Source: Fibrella aquatilis
GTDB lineage: Bacteria > Bacteroidota > Bacteroidia > Cytophagales > Spirosomataceae
DNA: 64,000 nt
Direction: 5' to 3'
Assembly: GCF_017353255.1 (NCBI RefSeq)
Contig: NZ_JAFMYU010000030.1
Span: 1-64,000 of the forward strand
This document shows, piece by piece, positions 1 to 7,957 of the stretch. Every line of letters begins with the position of its first letter. The stretch's first letter is position 1. The notes beneath the pieces are model-generated. The model saw nothing but the letters and a program-made list of their open reading frames with translations, ran no database searches and had not been told where the DNA came from. A program made the position numbers and the translations under genes.

Positions 1-20
1 TTAGACTTTAGACATTGAAC
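1..20. repeat. Partial arm of the GTTGCTTCGC-family inverted repeat
   Basis: The first 20 bases read as TTAGACTTTAGACATTGAAC. This closely matches the outer right arms of the hairpins at 27003-27036 and 57990-58029, which end in CCTTGAAC. The other arm would lie before the window, just downstream of the sigma-54 regulator gene. It is called on similarity only. Confidence 0.45.
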
Positions 21-27
21 CTGAAAC

Positions 28-1485
28 TTACAGATGAATGTCGTACGCCTTTAGTTTATTGTACAGCGTCTTGCGGTCAATATTTAGTACCTCCGCTGCT
101 TTGGTTTTGTTATAGCCGGTTTTCTCCAGCACCTTCAGAATAGCAGCCCGCTCGGCGCTTTCCGATACAGATTTCAGATTACCACCCTGCGTAGGCTGCT
201 GCATGACGGGCATAGACCCTGGTCGCACTGAATCCATCACAAACCCGGCGGTGTCGTCAGACGTGATGTAAGTAGGTGAGGTGATTTCGTGGGGTAGTAC
301 ATCAACCTGCACGTAATCGCCTTGAGTAAGTAGTACAGCCCGTTTCACCACGTTTTGCAGTTCGCGGAGGTTACCGTACCAGTAGTATTCTTTAAACTTG
401 TCGCGTACCTCCTCATCAAAACCCAGCACGTCTTTCTCTAGTTGCCGGTTGGCCAGTTCTAGAAAGTGGTCGGCGAAAAGCATGATATCAGCTTTGCGCT
501 CGCGCAGGGGAGGCAGGTCAACAGTAAACTCGTTGAGGCGGTGAAAAATGTCTTCCCGGAAGCGGCCCTGCCGCACAGCCTCGCGCAGGTCTTCGTTGGT
601 AGCACAGAGAATACGAACGTCAACGCTGATGTCTGTGTTGCCACCTACCCGTTTGATCTTACGTTCCTGCAATACCCGCAGCAGCTTGATCTGATTTTCG
701 TAAGACAGGTTTCCGATCTCATCCAGAAATAACGTACCCCCGTTGGCATATTCGAAGCTACCCATCTTGTCGGACATAGCTCCGGTGAAAGCTCCTTTCA
801 CGTGACCAAAAAGTTCGCTGCCTGCCAACTCCTTCGACAGTGCTCCACAGTCGATGGCCACGAATGGCTTTTCGGCGCGTTTGCTGCTGAGGTGGATGGC
901 GTTGGCCACAAACTCTTTGCCGGTGCCGGTTTCGCCCGTAATAATCACCGACATGTTGGTGGGGGCAATTAACTCAACATGCTTTTGGAGCTGTTCGGCG
1001 GCGCGGCTTTTCCCAAAAATAAATCGTTTGCCATCGGGTGCCAATGAAGGCCGGGCGGCTTTGCCTACTTTGGTATGGCCCGCCGACGAGTCCGTTGCGG
1101 TGACCGCAGGCAGGACAGTAGCATTTTTTTTGTCGAGTGCCCCCCTAATTGTGTACAGGATCTCGTCGGGCAGCAGGGGCTTGGTGACATAGTCGAAGGC
1201 ACCATATTTCAGGGCCTGCACGGCAATGCGCACATCCGAATAGCCCGTAATGATAATAACGGCAGTGGCGGGACTGAGCACCTTAATGCGGCGCAACATA
1301 TCCAGACCATCAGTGTCGGGTAATTTGAAATCACAGATAACCAGATCGTACGTTTCGCGGCGTAACAATGTAAGGCCGTCTTCGCCCCGCTGGGCCGAGG
1401 CTGTCTTATACTTTTGCTTACCCAAAAAACGCTCTAACAACACACAGATGTCGTTATTATCGTCAATAATCAATATTTTTTCCAT
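28..1485 (-). CDS. Sigma-54-dependent response regulator (NtrC/AtoC type)
   Basis: This is a cytoplasmic transcription activator that should open sigma-54 promoters when phosphorylated. An N-terminal receiver domain starts MEKILIIDD and has the phospho-acceptor Asp at about residue 52 (ICDFKLPDTDG). The AAA+ domain follows with Walker A GETGTGKE, the sigma-54 contact loop GAFTGA, and Walker B LFLDEIG. The C-terminus is a Fis-type helix-turn-helix (NKTKAAEVLNIDRKTLYNKL). The reading frame is open upstream to 1629, but the start at 1485 gives the family-typical length of about 485 residues and begins exactly at the receiver fold. A second REC protein gene lies just upstream on the same strand, and a possible sigma-54 target lies beyond it. 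No partner kinase was seen in the window. Confidence 0.93.
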   Translation of the reverse strand: MEKILIIDDNNDICVLLERFLGKQKYKTASAQRGEDGLTLLRRETYDLVICDFKLPDTDGLDMLRRIKVLSPATAVIIITGYSDVRIAVQALKYGAFDYVTKPLLPDEILYTIRGALDKKNATVLPAVTATDSSAGHTKVGKAARPSLAPDGKRFIFGKSRAAEQLQKHVELIAPTNMSVIITGETGTGKEFVANAIHLSSKRAEKPFVAIDCGALSKELAGSELFGHVKGAFTGAMSDKMGSFEYANGGTLFLDEIGNLSYENQIKLLRVLQERKIKRVGGNTDISVDVRILCATNEDLREAVRQGRFREDIFHRLNEFTVDLPPLRERKADIMLFADHFLELANRQLEKDVLGFDEEVRDKFKEYYWYGNLRELQNVVKRAVLLTQGDYVQVDVLPHEITSPTYITSDDTAGFVMDSVRPGSMPVMQQPTQGGNLKSVSESAERAAILKVLEKTGYNKTKAAEVLNIDRKTLYNKLKAYDIHL

Positions 1486-1663
1486 AAGCAGAATGCCCAT
1501 CTCAGGGACACTCGTTAAGGCGGTCAGTTGATGAATGGTGGGAACAAGCCGTTGGTATAACAGCCTGTAGTTGGCAACCCTAACTAGCAACAACAACCAG
1601 CCCGAGTCTGGTTTCGTATGTACCGGCAAACGGCGGCAAACCAGCCCTGCGGGCGTTGCCCGG

Positions 1664-2035
1664 CTAAATCTGAATTGATTCCAGCGCCTGCTCTACCGTT
1701 TTGCGGGTAAATGGCTTGCCCATAAAGTAGTCGGCACCCTGATCTGTAGCCCGTTTGCGTTCGGCAGCCCCATCAAAAGCACTGATCATGACCACTTTAG
1801 CCTTTTCCGGCGAACTGTCTTCGCGCTTAATCAACGGTAGCAAATCGAAGCCTAGGCCATCGGGCAGGTTAAGATCCAGAAATACGGCATCGAAATGTTG
1901 CCGACTCAGGCACTGGCGACCATCTTCCAAAAAATGAGCACAGGTAGGCTGATAACCTAACCGGCGCAGTAACCCAGATAATAATAGGCAAATATCAGCT
2001 TCGTCATCTACGATGAGTACGTGCTTCGTAGTCAT
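1664..2035 (-). CDS. Single-domain response regulator (CheY-like)
   Basis: A stand-alone receiver domain of about 123 residues. The acidic pair VDDEAD is near the N-terminus, the phospho-acceptor Asp lies in FLDLNLPDG, and the conserved Lys is in GKPFT near the C-terminus. No output domain is present, so it probably acts by protein contact or as a phosphate relay. The frame is open to 2101, but the start at 2035 (MTTKHVLIVDDE) fits the domain boundary. It precedes the sigma-54 regulator on the same strand with a gap of about 180 bp, so the two may be co-transcribed. Confidence 0.88.
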   Translation of the reverse strand: MTTKHVLIVDDEADICLLLSGLLRRLGYQPTCAHFLEDGRQCLSRQHFDAVFLDLNLPDGLGFDLLPLIKREDSSPEKAKVVMISAFDGAAERKRATDQGADYFMGKPFTRKTVEQALESIQI

Positions 2036-2096
2036 ATTCTTCTTAGTGTTCGGCACAAACGCGTGTCCGATTGCCGAACTAGGTACAATTACTCCA

Positions 2097-2143
2097 GTCA
2101 TATTATGCGTTCGTTACGTTTTTCATTCACGCTGTCATATTAT
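2097..2143. promoter_or_regulatory. 10-bp direct repeat upstream of the REC gene
   Basis: GTCATATTAT occurs twice, at 2097-2106 and 2134-2143, a spacing of 37 bp. The repeats lie just upstream of the single-domain response regulator. They could be a paired binding site, but nothing else supports this. Confidence 0.25.
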
Positions 2144-2324
2144 CTCTATAAAATATAATGCCTAACTTCTTGATTAGGTCTAACTTAAGCACTTATAACG
2201 CCTAAATGCCCCATTAAGAAGCAGTTATACCCAATCCTGACGAATGCTGAGCCAGCACATTTCATATAGCCTTTGTAGAGTGTGGGGAATTATGTAGAGC
2301 TATTTACAGTCCTGATTTCCCAAT

Positions 2325-2344
2325 TTGGGGAAAATTTTCCCCAA
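2325..2344. promoter_or_regulatory. 20-bp perfect palindrome, candidate activator site
   Basis: TTGGGGAAAATTTTCCCCAA is perfectly self-complementary. An overlapping half site (CCCAATTTGGGG) lies just before it. It is about 120-140 bp upstream of the -24/-12-like element at 2465-2480, the usual distance for an upstream activating site of an NtrC-type protein. Assigning it to the regulator at 28-1485 is inference. Confidence 0.5.
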
Positions 2345-2464
2345 CCGCCTTCAGCTAATGTACCTCCGCTTTTTTTGGCACGAGCAAAAAAAAGGGCCTA
2401 AAGGCCTCATTTACACCCCAAATGGCACATTCGCCCTATAGTCAGGTGATACAGGTCATGCATC

Positions 2465-2480
2465 TGGCACAGAATTTTCT
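2465..2480 (+). promoter_or_regulatory. Possible sigma-54 promoter (-24/-12)
   Basis: TGGCAC at 2465-2470 is followed after five bases by TTTC at 2476-2479; the consensus is TGGCAC-N5-TTGC. The -24 part is perfect and the -12 part has one mismatch, in the important GC pair. Transcription would start near 2490, about 50 bases before the small membrane-protein gene. Confidence 0.4.
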
Positions 2481-2539
2481 AAAGGGATATCAGAACACGA
2501 GACACTGATGTTCTGATTTACTCAACACAAAATAACGTT

Positions 2540-2701
2540 ATGGGAAATTTGCTATACACTATTGCTGTGATCTTGGTGATCATCTGGGCGCTGGGCTTCT
2601 TAGGATTCAACAGCTTTGGAATGGGAAGTTTGATTCACGCACTACTCGTTATAGCAATCATAGCGGTCGTGTTCAGGCTGATTAGCGGACGTGGCGTTTG
2701 A
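2540..2701 (+). CDS. Small membrane protein, lmo0937 family
   Basis: A 53-residue protein starting MGNLLYTIAVILVIIWALGF. It has two hydrophobic helices separated by a glycine-rich turn (LGFNSFGMGS) and a short basic tail ending ISGRGV. It matches the small lmo0937-type membrane proteins that are common in Bacteroidota. Their function is unknown, although they often appear in stress regulons. It is preceded by a sigma-54-like promoter and followed by a strong hairpin terminator at 2862. It is too short for most gene finders. Confidence 0.8.
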   Translation: MGNLLYTIAVILVIIWALGFLGFNSFGMGSLIHALLVIAIIAVVFRLISGRGV

Positions 2702-2861
2702 GGCAAAAGCCAATCACGTAGTTCGCTAGTCGAATAGCCGACCAGGCAGATGAGCCAATTTTATTGCCCAAAGCCTGCAAAACATAGTCACTTCACGAAG
2801 TGGTACGTTTAGGTTTAGGTGGTTTCATTTTAGGTTAAGTACAAGTTACGGTGGGTACGGA

Positions 2862-2896
2862 ATCCCTGCGCCAATTTGAGCGCAGGGATTTTTATT
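2862..2896 (+). terminator. Rho-independent terminator
   Basis: A perfect 10-bp stem, ATCCCTGCGC (2862-2871) and GCGCAGGGAT (2880-2889), with an 8-base loop and a following T-run. It ends the transcript of the small membrane-protein gene about 160 bp downstream of its stop. Confidence 0.8.
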
Positions 2897-2898
2897 TG

Positions 2899-2982
2899 TA
2901 GTCATTGGTCATTCGCTTCGCTGTCATTCGTCGTATTCAGCTAAGAATGACGAATGACAGCGAAGCGAATGACCAATGACTA
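2899..2982. repeat. Perfect 34-bp inverted repeat
   Basis: The arms 2899-2932 and 2949-2982 are perfectly complementary, with a 16-base loop. They are built from the words GTCATTGGTCATTCGC and CGAAGCGAATGACC. The right arm includes the stop codon of the LytTR gene. A single, degenerate arm of the same type is seen at 54720-54753. Confidence 0.85.
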
Positions 2983-3723
2983 TAAAGACAACATCTCTTT
3001 GAACCGGATCGCTTGGCGGCGGCTGATTTCTACTTTGTCATTACTGCCGCGCAGCGTGACCAGCAGGCCACCGCTAAACCAGGGTTCGATCTTCTCGATC
3101 CACTGCAAATTGATGATATGCTTGCGGTTGGCGCGGAAATACGTGGCCGGGTCGAGGCGGTCTTCCAATGCATTCAACGATTTGAGTACCAGGGGCTTCT
3201 GGTCGTCGAAATAGAGCCGGACGTAGTTACCCATCGACTCGAACAGGCGCACTTTGCCCAGCTTCACAAACCAGCATTTTTCGCCGTCTTTCACAAACAC
3301 CTGGTCATTTTCGCCCAGCAGTTTCGAGCCGTCTTTAGGCACGTGGGGGCCTTCCGGAGCCTGACCGTGGTTGAGTTCTTCCTCTACCCGATGAATGGCC
3401 TCCGTAAGCCGCGCTAAGTCAACGGGCTTGAGGAGGTAGTCGAGGGCATTGAACTCGAATGCCTTAATAGCATATTCGTCGTAGGCGGTGGTGAAGACCA
3501 CTTCCGGTGCCTTGCCTTCAATAGCCTGGAGCAGCTCGAAGCCATTTTTGCCAGGCATCTGAATATCCAGAAATAGCAGGTCGGGCTGGAGGTTTTCGAT
3601 CATGGGCAGGGCCTCGTCGGCATTGGCGGCTTCGCCAACGATCTGCACCTTGGGCATGTTCTCCAGCAACCGCCGGAGTTCGTTGCGGGCCAGCCGCTCG
3701 TCGTCAATGATGATGGTTCGCAT
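2980..3723 (-). CDS. LytTR-family response regulator
   Basis: A DNA-binding response regulator of about 247 residues. The N-terminal receiver domain begins MRTIIIDDERLARNELRRLL and has its phospho-acceptor Asp in LLFLDIQMPGKNG. The C-terminal LytTR domain carries typical features (VRLFESMGNYVRLYF, FFRANRKHIIN-type region, KVEISRRQA). The start at 3723 is preferred to the ATG at 3735 because it begins at the receiver fold. The partner histidine kinase gene lies upstream on the same strand after 58 bp, so this is a complete LytS/LytTR-type system. The signal it senses is not evident. Confidence 0.93.
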   Translation of the reverse strand: MRTIIIDDERLARNELRRLLENMPKVQIVGEAANADEALPMIENLQPDLLFLDIQMPGKNGFELLQAIEGKAPEVVFTTAYDEYAIKAFEFNALDYLLKPVDLARLTEAIHRVEEELNHGQAPEGPHVPKDGSKLLGENDQVFVKDGEKCWFVKLGKVRLFESMGNYVRLYFDDQKPLVLKSLNALEDRLDPATYFRANRKHIINLQWIEKIEPWFSGGLLVTLRGSNDKVEISRRQAIRFKEMLSL

Positions 3724-3781
3724 GGGGGTAAGCACAGGGCTGAGAGCATAGAGCCGAGAGTTTAGAGCCTGTCTCTCAGTT

Positions 3782-4864
3782 CTACGCCCTCACCTCCGCG
3801 CCCTTTAGTTTAAAAACAGTATCCGATTGTTGGGGAATATGGACGTCGGCGAGGACCACGCCGGGGGACTCCTGATGAATGGAAAAGTGGGCATCGGGGC
3901 CGTAGAGCAAGTCGAGGCGCTGATTGGTGTTTTTCAGCCCAAACCCACCCGACGCTTCTTTGTCGCCCAGCGTGCCGGTGTTCCGAATCAGGATGCGCAG
4001 TTCGTCGCGGCCCTGGGCGGTGGTTTCTACGTGGGCGTGTAGTTCTACAAAACCCCCGCTTACTTCTTTAGACACCCCGTGCTTAATGGCATTCTCGACC
4101 AGCGTTTGCAGCATCATGGGGGGCACCTGCCAGTACATAGCCCGCGCATCGACGTCGATCAGGCTTTGCAGGCGGTCTTCATAGCGCACTTTTTCCAGCG
4201 CCAGGTAGTCGTCTACGGTTTTGATCTCTTCGCGCAGGTCAACAGTTTTGCGGCGGTCGGCCAGGAGCGAGTTGCGGAGGATATTTGAGAGCTGGGTGAT
4301 GCCCTGCTGCGCCTTTAGAGGATTTTCGTACACCAGCGCCCGGATGCTGTTGAGGGCGTTGAACATAAAATGCGGGTTCAACTGCGACCGAAGCACCTTA
4401 GCTTCCGTTTCGCGGATAGAGGTTTTGAGCAGAATTTTCTCGATCTCGGCGTCGCGGGTGCGCTCTACGTAATGGTAGGCCGTGTAGCTCAGAATCCAGG
4501 CCAGCATGGTCTTTACCCAGCTCGCCATGTTGGCCATAAACGCCGACAGATCGTGCAGTTGCGGGTTCACGATTAACTCCTGATCGAAGGGGAAATTGAT
4601 GAGCGTCATGATGAGGGCCAGCACCAGCACCGACACCAGCACGCGGGGGGCCAGTTGGAAGAACGGCAGCCGCACCCAGTTCCACCGCTGAATCATGATC
4701 CGGTATACGTTGGTGAGGCTAATGCCCAGCACGATGTTGGCAATGGAGAGGTAAAACATGTTTACCTCAAAGCCCTCGTCGATCCAATAGATCACAAACT
4801 CCGTCAGGATGAGGAGCGTCCAGCCCACAATTTGGCAGAACCAATATATACGTTGTTTCGACAT
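3782..4864 (-). CDS. LytS-like sensor histidine kinase
   Basis: An integral membrane kinase of about 360 residues. The N-terminal third holds about four hydrophobic helices (from ATG at 4864, MSKQRIYWFCQIVGWTLL). The His_kinase domain follows with the phospho-acceptor motif SQLNPHFMFNALNSIRALV, and then a HATPase with QTLVENAIKHGVS. The open frame runs to 4912, but the 4864 start opens directly into the first helix. It is the upstream gene of the LytTR response regulator. There is no periplasmic sensing domain, so it probably senses through its membrane helices. Confidence 0.92.
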   Translation of the reverse strand: MSKQRIYWFCQIVGWTLLILTEFVIYWIDEGFEVNMFYLSIANIVLGISLTNVYRIMIQRWNWVRLPFFQLAPRVLVSVLVLALIMTLINFPFDQELIVNPQLHDLSAFMANMASWVKTMLAWILSYTAYHYVERTRDAEIEKILLKTSIRETEAKVLRSQLNPHFMFNALNSIRALVYENPLKAQQGITQLSNILRNSLLADRRKTVDLREEIKTVDDYLALEKVRYEDRLQSLIDVDARAMYWQVPPMMLQTLVENAIKHGVSKEVSGGFVELHAHVETTAQGRDELRILIRNTGTLGDKEASGGFGLKNTNQRLDLLYGPDAHFSIHQESPGVVLADVHIPQQSDTVFKLKGAEVRA

Positions 4865-4943
4865 GCAGGCAACAGACACAGTGGGCCAAAGCCCAATGAC
4901 GAAGCTACACAAACCGACGCGGCAATGCCTGCGTGTTTATACC

Positions 4944-4973
4944 AACCCCCTTTTCCGGGCTGATGAGGGGGTT
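4944..4973 (-). terminator. Hairpin downstream of the phosphatase gene
   Basis: AACCCCC (4944-4950) pairs with GGGGGTT (4967-4973). It lies between the stop of the histidine phosphatase gene and the start of the kinase gene. There is no clean T-run, so it is a moderate candidate. Confidence 0.4.
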
Positions 4974-5000
4974 TATAACCGTGATAAGTGGTAGGGGCGG

Positions 5001-5639
5001 CTAGTGGTAGCTGCTCACGGCCAGCAAATGCGACGTATCGTTGACTACGTCGAGCGTGAACTGCGTGGTGTCTTCGTCGTAGGTGAGCTTGTAGAGGCAG
5101 AGGTTACTGTGCTCGAAGGTATCCATCCGGGCCAGGGGTTTGCCCAGCAGCCACGACAGCAAAATGCGCATGGCCCGGCCGTGCATGGCAATCAGCACCG
5201 GCGATTCGCCCGTTTGGGCCAGGATATGAGCCATGGCAGGTCGCTGACGCGCTACCACCTGCTCAGGACTTTCGCCCTGTTCGGGGGGCATAGCCGTATT
5301 GCCCGCCGACCAGTTCTCAATTAGCGTACGGTAGTATTCGTCATCGAGGGTGTTGGGAATTTTGCCTTCCATAACGCCCCAGCTAATCTCATTCAGGCCC
5401 GCCAGCTTTTCGTATGGAATATCCAGTTCAACAAACGGCTCGACGGTTTGAAACGTACGAATGAGCGTGGAGGTGTATATTTTGGCAAAGGGCACATGCT
5501 GATAGGCCTGAAAGAAAGCTTCGGCCTGTGCCCGGCCCATTTCGTTGAGTGGTGCATCGACCCCACTACCCTGCACAATGCCCCGGCGGTTGTAGTCGGT
5601 TTCGCCGTGGCGAATAATATATAGATCTTTTCGTGCCAA
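5001..5639 (-). CDS. Histidine phosphatase family protein
   Basis: A cytoplasmic phosphoglycerate-mutase-like phosphatase of 212 residues. The catalytic RHGE motif sits at the N-terminus (YIIRHGETDYNRRG), followed by a Glu-containing segment (EISWGVMEGK) and the second His in AMHGRAMRILLSWLLG. Substrates in this family range from phosphosugars to nucleotides and cannot be read from sequence. The only plausible in-frame start is a TTG at 5639, because no ATG precedes the RHG motif and an in-frame stop lies about 10 codons upstream. It is divergent from the thioesterase gene. Confidence 0.88.
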   Translation of the reverse strand: MARKDLYIIRHGETDYNRRGIVQGSGVDAPLNEMGRAQAEAFFQAYQHVPFAKIYTSTLIRTFQTVEPFVELDIPYEKLAGLNEISWGVMEGKIPNTLDDEYYRTLIENWSAGNTAMPPEQGESPEQVVARQRPAMAHILAQTGESPVLIAMHGRAMRILLSWLLGKPLARMDTFEHSNLCLYKLTYDEDTTQFTLDVVNDTSHLLAVSSYH

Positions 5640-5746
5640 AAGCCGTTGTGTTACGTAGAGCGTAACCTAATTTGGCCGCAAAATTACGGAAAAATCAAAC
5701 ATCATTTTTGGAGTCTTCGGTTTACTATCTTCTAAAGCCATTACCC

Positions 5747-6157
5747 ATGAACGCCACGGTAGAGAGTTTGAATGAGATGAACAAGAACTCCATTGCAGGC
5801 CTGCTGGGCATCGAGATGGTGTCTATTGCCGATGACCTGCTGGTGGCGCGGATGCCGGTTGATGCCCGCACACAACAACCCTTCGGCATTCTGCACGGCG
5901 GGGCATCGGTGGTGCTGGCCGAGTCGCTGGGGAGTCTGGCCTCTACCATTCGCCTGCCTGATCCCGCCAGGCAACGGGCTGTGGGGCTGGAGATCAACGC
6001 CAACCACATTCGGTCGGTGCGTTCGGGCTGGGTAACTGGCCGCTGCACACCCATTCACGTAGGTCGCACCACCCACGTCTGGGACATCCGCATCACCGAC
6101 GAGCAGGACCGCCTCGTGTGCATCAGCCGACTGACGGTTGCCGTTGTTTCAGTTTAG
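5747..6157 (+). CDS. Hotdog-fold thioesterase (PaaI/MenI-like)
   Basis: A 136-residue acyl-CoA thioesterase. The hotdog motif PFGILHGGASVVLAESLGS is clear, and the segment NANHIRSVRSGWVTG matches the beta-sheet region of PaaI-type enzymes. Family members hydrolyse aryl- or acyl-CoA, including dihydroxynaphthoyl-CoA in menaquinone synthesis, but there are no men genes nearby to support that role. The ATG at 5747 is chosen because the preceding 25 codons overlap the promoter region and add no domain. It is divergent from the phosphatase gene and convergent with the barrel gene, 6 bp away. Confidence 0.88.
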   Translation: MNATVESLNEMNKNSIAGLLGIEMVSIADDLLVARMPVDARTQQPFGILHGGASVVLAESLGSLASTIRLPDPARQRAVGLEINANHIRSVRSGWVTGRCTPIHVGRTTHVWDIRITDEQDRLVCISRLTVAVVSV

Positions 6158-6163
6158 GGTCCG

Positions 6164-7702
6164 CTACTTCTCCCGAACCCGTCGCTGACTGGGTGGATTT
6201 GCCCGGCCAAACCGGTAGGCAATCATTCCGCTATTTAACCAGCCCGTTCCCTGTGTGATAATGGTAGCGGCATTCATCGCCGGATTGAGCGACGACTGGT
6301 AATTGACCCCAACAACGGTAGTGGGGGTAAAGCCCATCATGCGCCCCAACTGATAGCGCAGGTGAACGCGGTTACCCAGCATAAAATGGGCGTTTAGGCC
6401 CGCTTCGGCTATCCACGCTTCGGCTTGGGGAAATGTAAGGGTAAACTGAGACGTAATGACTTCAGGCTCGTTGTTGGGGCCACCGCCCGGTGTAGTTGTT
6501 GGCGAAAACTCATAGACCTCAGGTCTGAACTGGGAAAGGCCGATACCCACATGCGGACCAACGGCAACGCTGACCCCTTTGAATGGCCTGGCAATGAGCG
6601 CGTTGTAATACTGGCGAACGTACCAATGCCTCTCTGTCTGTTCCAGATCAACACTCGCCGAAATGCGTTCGGGATTGGGAAAGGTGAAGTTAACGTCCTT
6701 CGCATTGAAGATAGACCGCTGAAAACCCACCTCGGTTGTCCACCGCTCAGAAGCGTACCAACGGGCACTAATACCGATAGACTCCCGTAGCTGAGTTGGT
6801 TCGTTGAGCAACCGCCCGCCCGGATCGGCATAGGTGAATTGATACGCCCGGCTCCCCCCGTCGAGGCCAATAGAGAACCGATGATTCTTTGGCGGCGAAG
6901 CAACCCTATCCGAAAATGAACCGCCAGATACGTTGTCGAGCGCACGGCGACCAAATAAATAAGCCACAGAAATGCCGCCCGACCAGCCGGAGCCGTTGGA
7001 CGTTATAACGGCCCGGTTGGTGACGCCCGGCGCAAATGACGAAACATACTCGACATTGGTACGTATGGTCGTGCCAAAGCCCTGATGCCACCCGCCCTGA
7101 TACCGAATTTGCCAACGCTCGCCCAGCATACCATTTAGGTGAAAGCCTATTTCGGTGGAAAATGTGGTGCGGTTGGGGTATGTAGAGGTAGCTACACTGC
7201 TAATTGTCTCGGTTTGGCCACGCACTAAATCAGGCGCAAATGCACTAAAATCACGAATAGACCCACCACTCGAATTTGTTTTGTGCGTGCTAAAAGCCCC
7301 ACCAGCATACAGGCCAGCGGCCACGCCAAGAGACCGATTAATTCGGAAATTGATAGGTGTGTAGTACTGCCTGACTGTATATTGAGGCCGCCGTCCGGGT
7401 CGGTCGAGAAAAAGTATTCTACTTCCTGCTACAGGAAAACTGTAATTAATGGTTGGCTGAGGTGTTTGGATAAAATCAATGCCCACCTCACTGCTCCAAC
7501 GGGCAGAAGGCGACCAGCGGGCAACTATTGACCGACGTATATGACTACCATCAATGCTGGTCATCAGGCGTTGGGTTGGGTCATTGACAGTATATAAGTC
7601 CTGCTTGGCCACAAGACCTAATGCAATTGAAAAAGGCTTTTGTTGAGCGTGTGCCAACCACGGCAGGAGAGTGAACGAGAGCAAAAAGCGATGACGGTTC
7701 AT
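6164..7702 (-). CDS. Outer-membrane beta-barrel protein with internal duplication
   Basis: A 512-residue exported protein with a signal peptide (MNRHRFLLSFTLLPWLAHAQ) and alternating beta-strand character throughout. The two halves resemble each other. RWSPSARWSSEVGIDF and YTVRQYYTPINFRINRSLGV in the first half match RWYASERWTTEVGFQRS and WYVRQYYNALIARPFKGVSV in the second. Likewise MLGERWQIRYQGG...GWSGGISVAYLFGRRA matches MLGNRVHLRYQLG...GWLNSGMIAYRFGRAN. It therefore looks like two tandem barrel domains of about 240 residues. No specific ligand or family is recognised. Confidence 0.75.
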   Translation of the reverse strand: MNRHRFLLSFTLLPWLAHAQQKPFSIALGLVAKQDLYTVNDPTQRLMTSIDGSHIRRSIVARWSPSARWSSEVGIDFIQTPQPTINYSFPVAGSRILFLDRPGRRPQYTVRQYYTPINFRINRSLGVAAGLYAGGAFSTHKTNSSGGSIRDFSAFAPDLVRGQTETISSVATSTYPNRTTFSTEIGFHLNGMLGERWQIRYQGGWHQGFGTTIRTNVEYVSSFAPGVTNRAVITSNGSGWSGGISVAYLFGRRALDNVSGGSFSDRVASPPKNHRFSIGLDGGSRAYQFTYADPGGRLLNEPTQLRESIGISARWYASERWTTEVGFQRSIFNAKDVNFTFPNPERISASVDLEQTERHWYVRQYYNALIARPFKGVSVAVGPHVGIGLSQFRPEVYEFSPTTTPGGGPNNEPEVITSQFTLTFPQAEAWIAEAGLNAHFMLGNRVHLRYQLGRMMGFTPTTVVGVNYQSSLNPAMNAATIITQGTGWLNSGMIAYRFGRANPPSQRRVREK

Positions 7703-7957
7703 AACAGTGGTGGATAGGCCGCTCAGACGGGCTGGGGCCTGTTTTTTGTAAACGACACGTTACCACTAGTGTTTTGGTGTAGTGTATGTATCTGCCATAA
7801 AATAGTTGCTTCTAATGCTAGTCTAATGACTGTCACATAGACCGGTTCAAAACCACTCACTAACTATTCGACACGTTTACGCAATAGTCAGTTAATCAAC
7901 TCATTGCAACTACTAATCTCGCGTATCTGCTTTCCTTCCCGGCAGGTATGTAAGACC

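Larger units (their letters stand above)
2102..2539. other. AT-rich intergenic region with regulatory signals
   Basis: No gene is visible here. The stretch separates the leftward regulator genes from a small rightward membrane-protein gene. It holds the direct repeat at 2097-2143, a 20-bp perfect palindrome at 2325-2344, and three TGGCAC words at 2376, 2423 and 2465. Only the last is followed by a -12-like element. Confidence 0.6.

Noticed and set aside
28-1629. Longer N-terminus of the sigma-54 regulator (start at 1629)
   Set aside because: The extra 48 residues are not part of any domain. The receiver fold begins at the ATG at 1485.
2376-2428. TGGCAC words at 2376 and 2423 as sigma-54 promoters
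   Set aside because: Neither is followed by a TTGC-like -12 element at the right distance. Only the word at 2465 has a near match.
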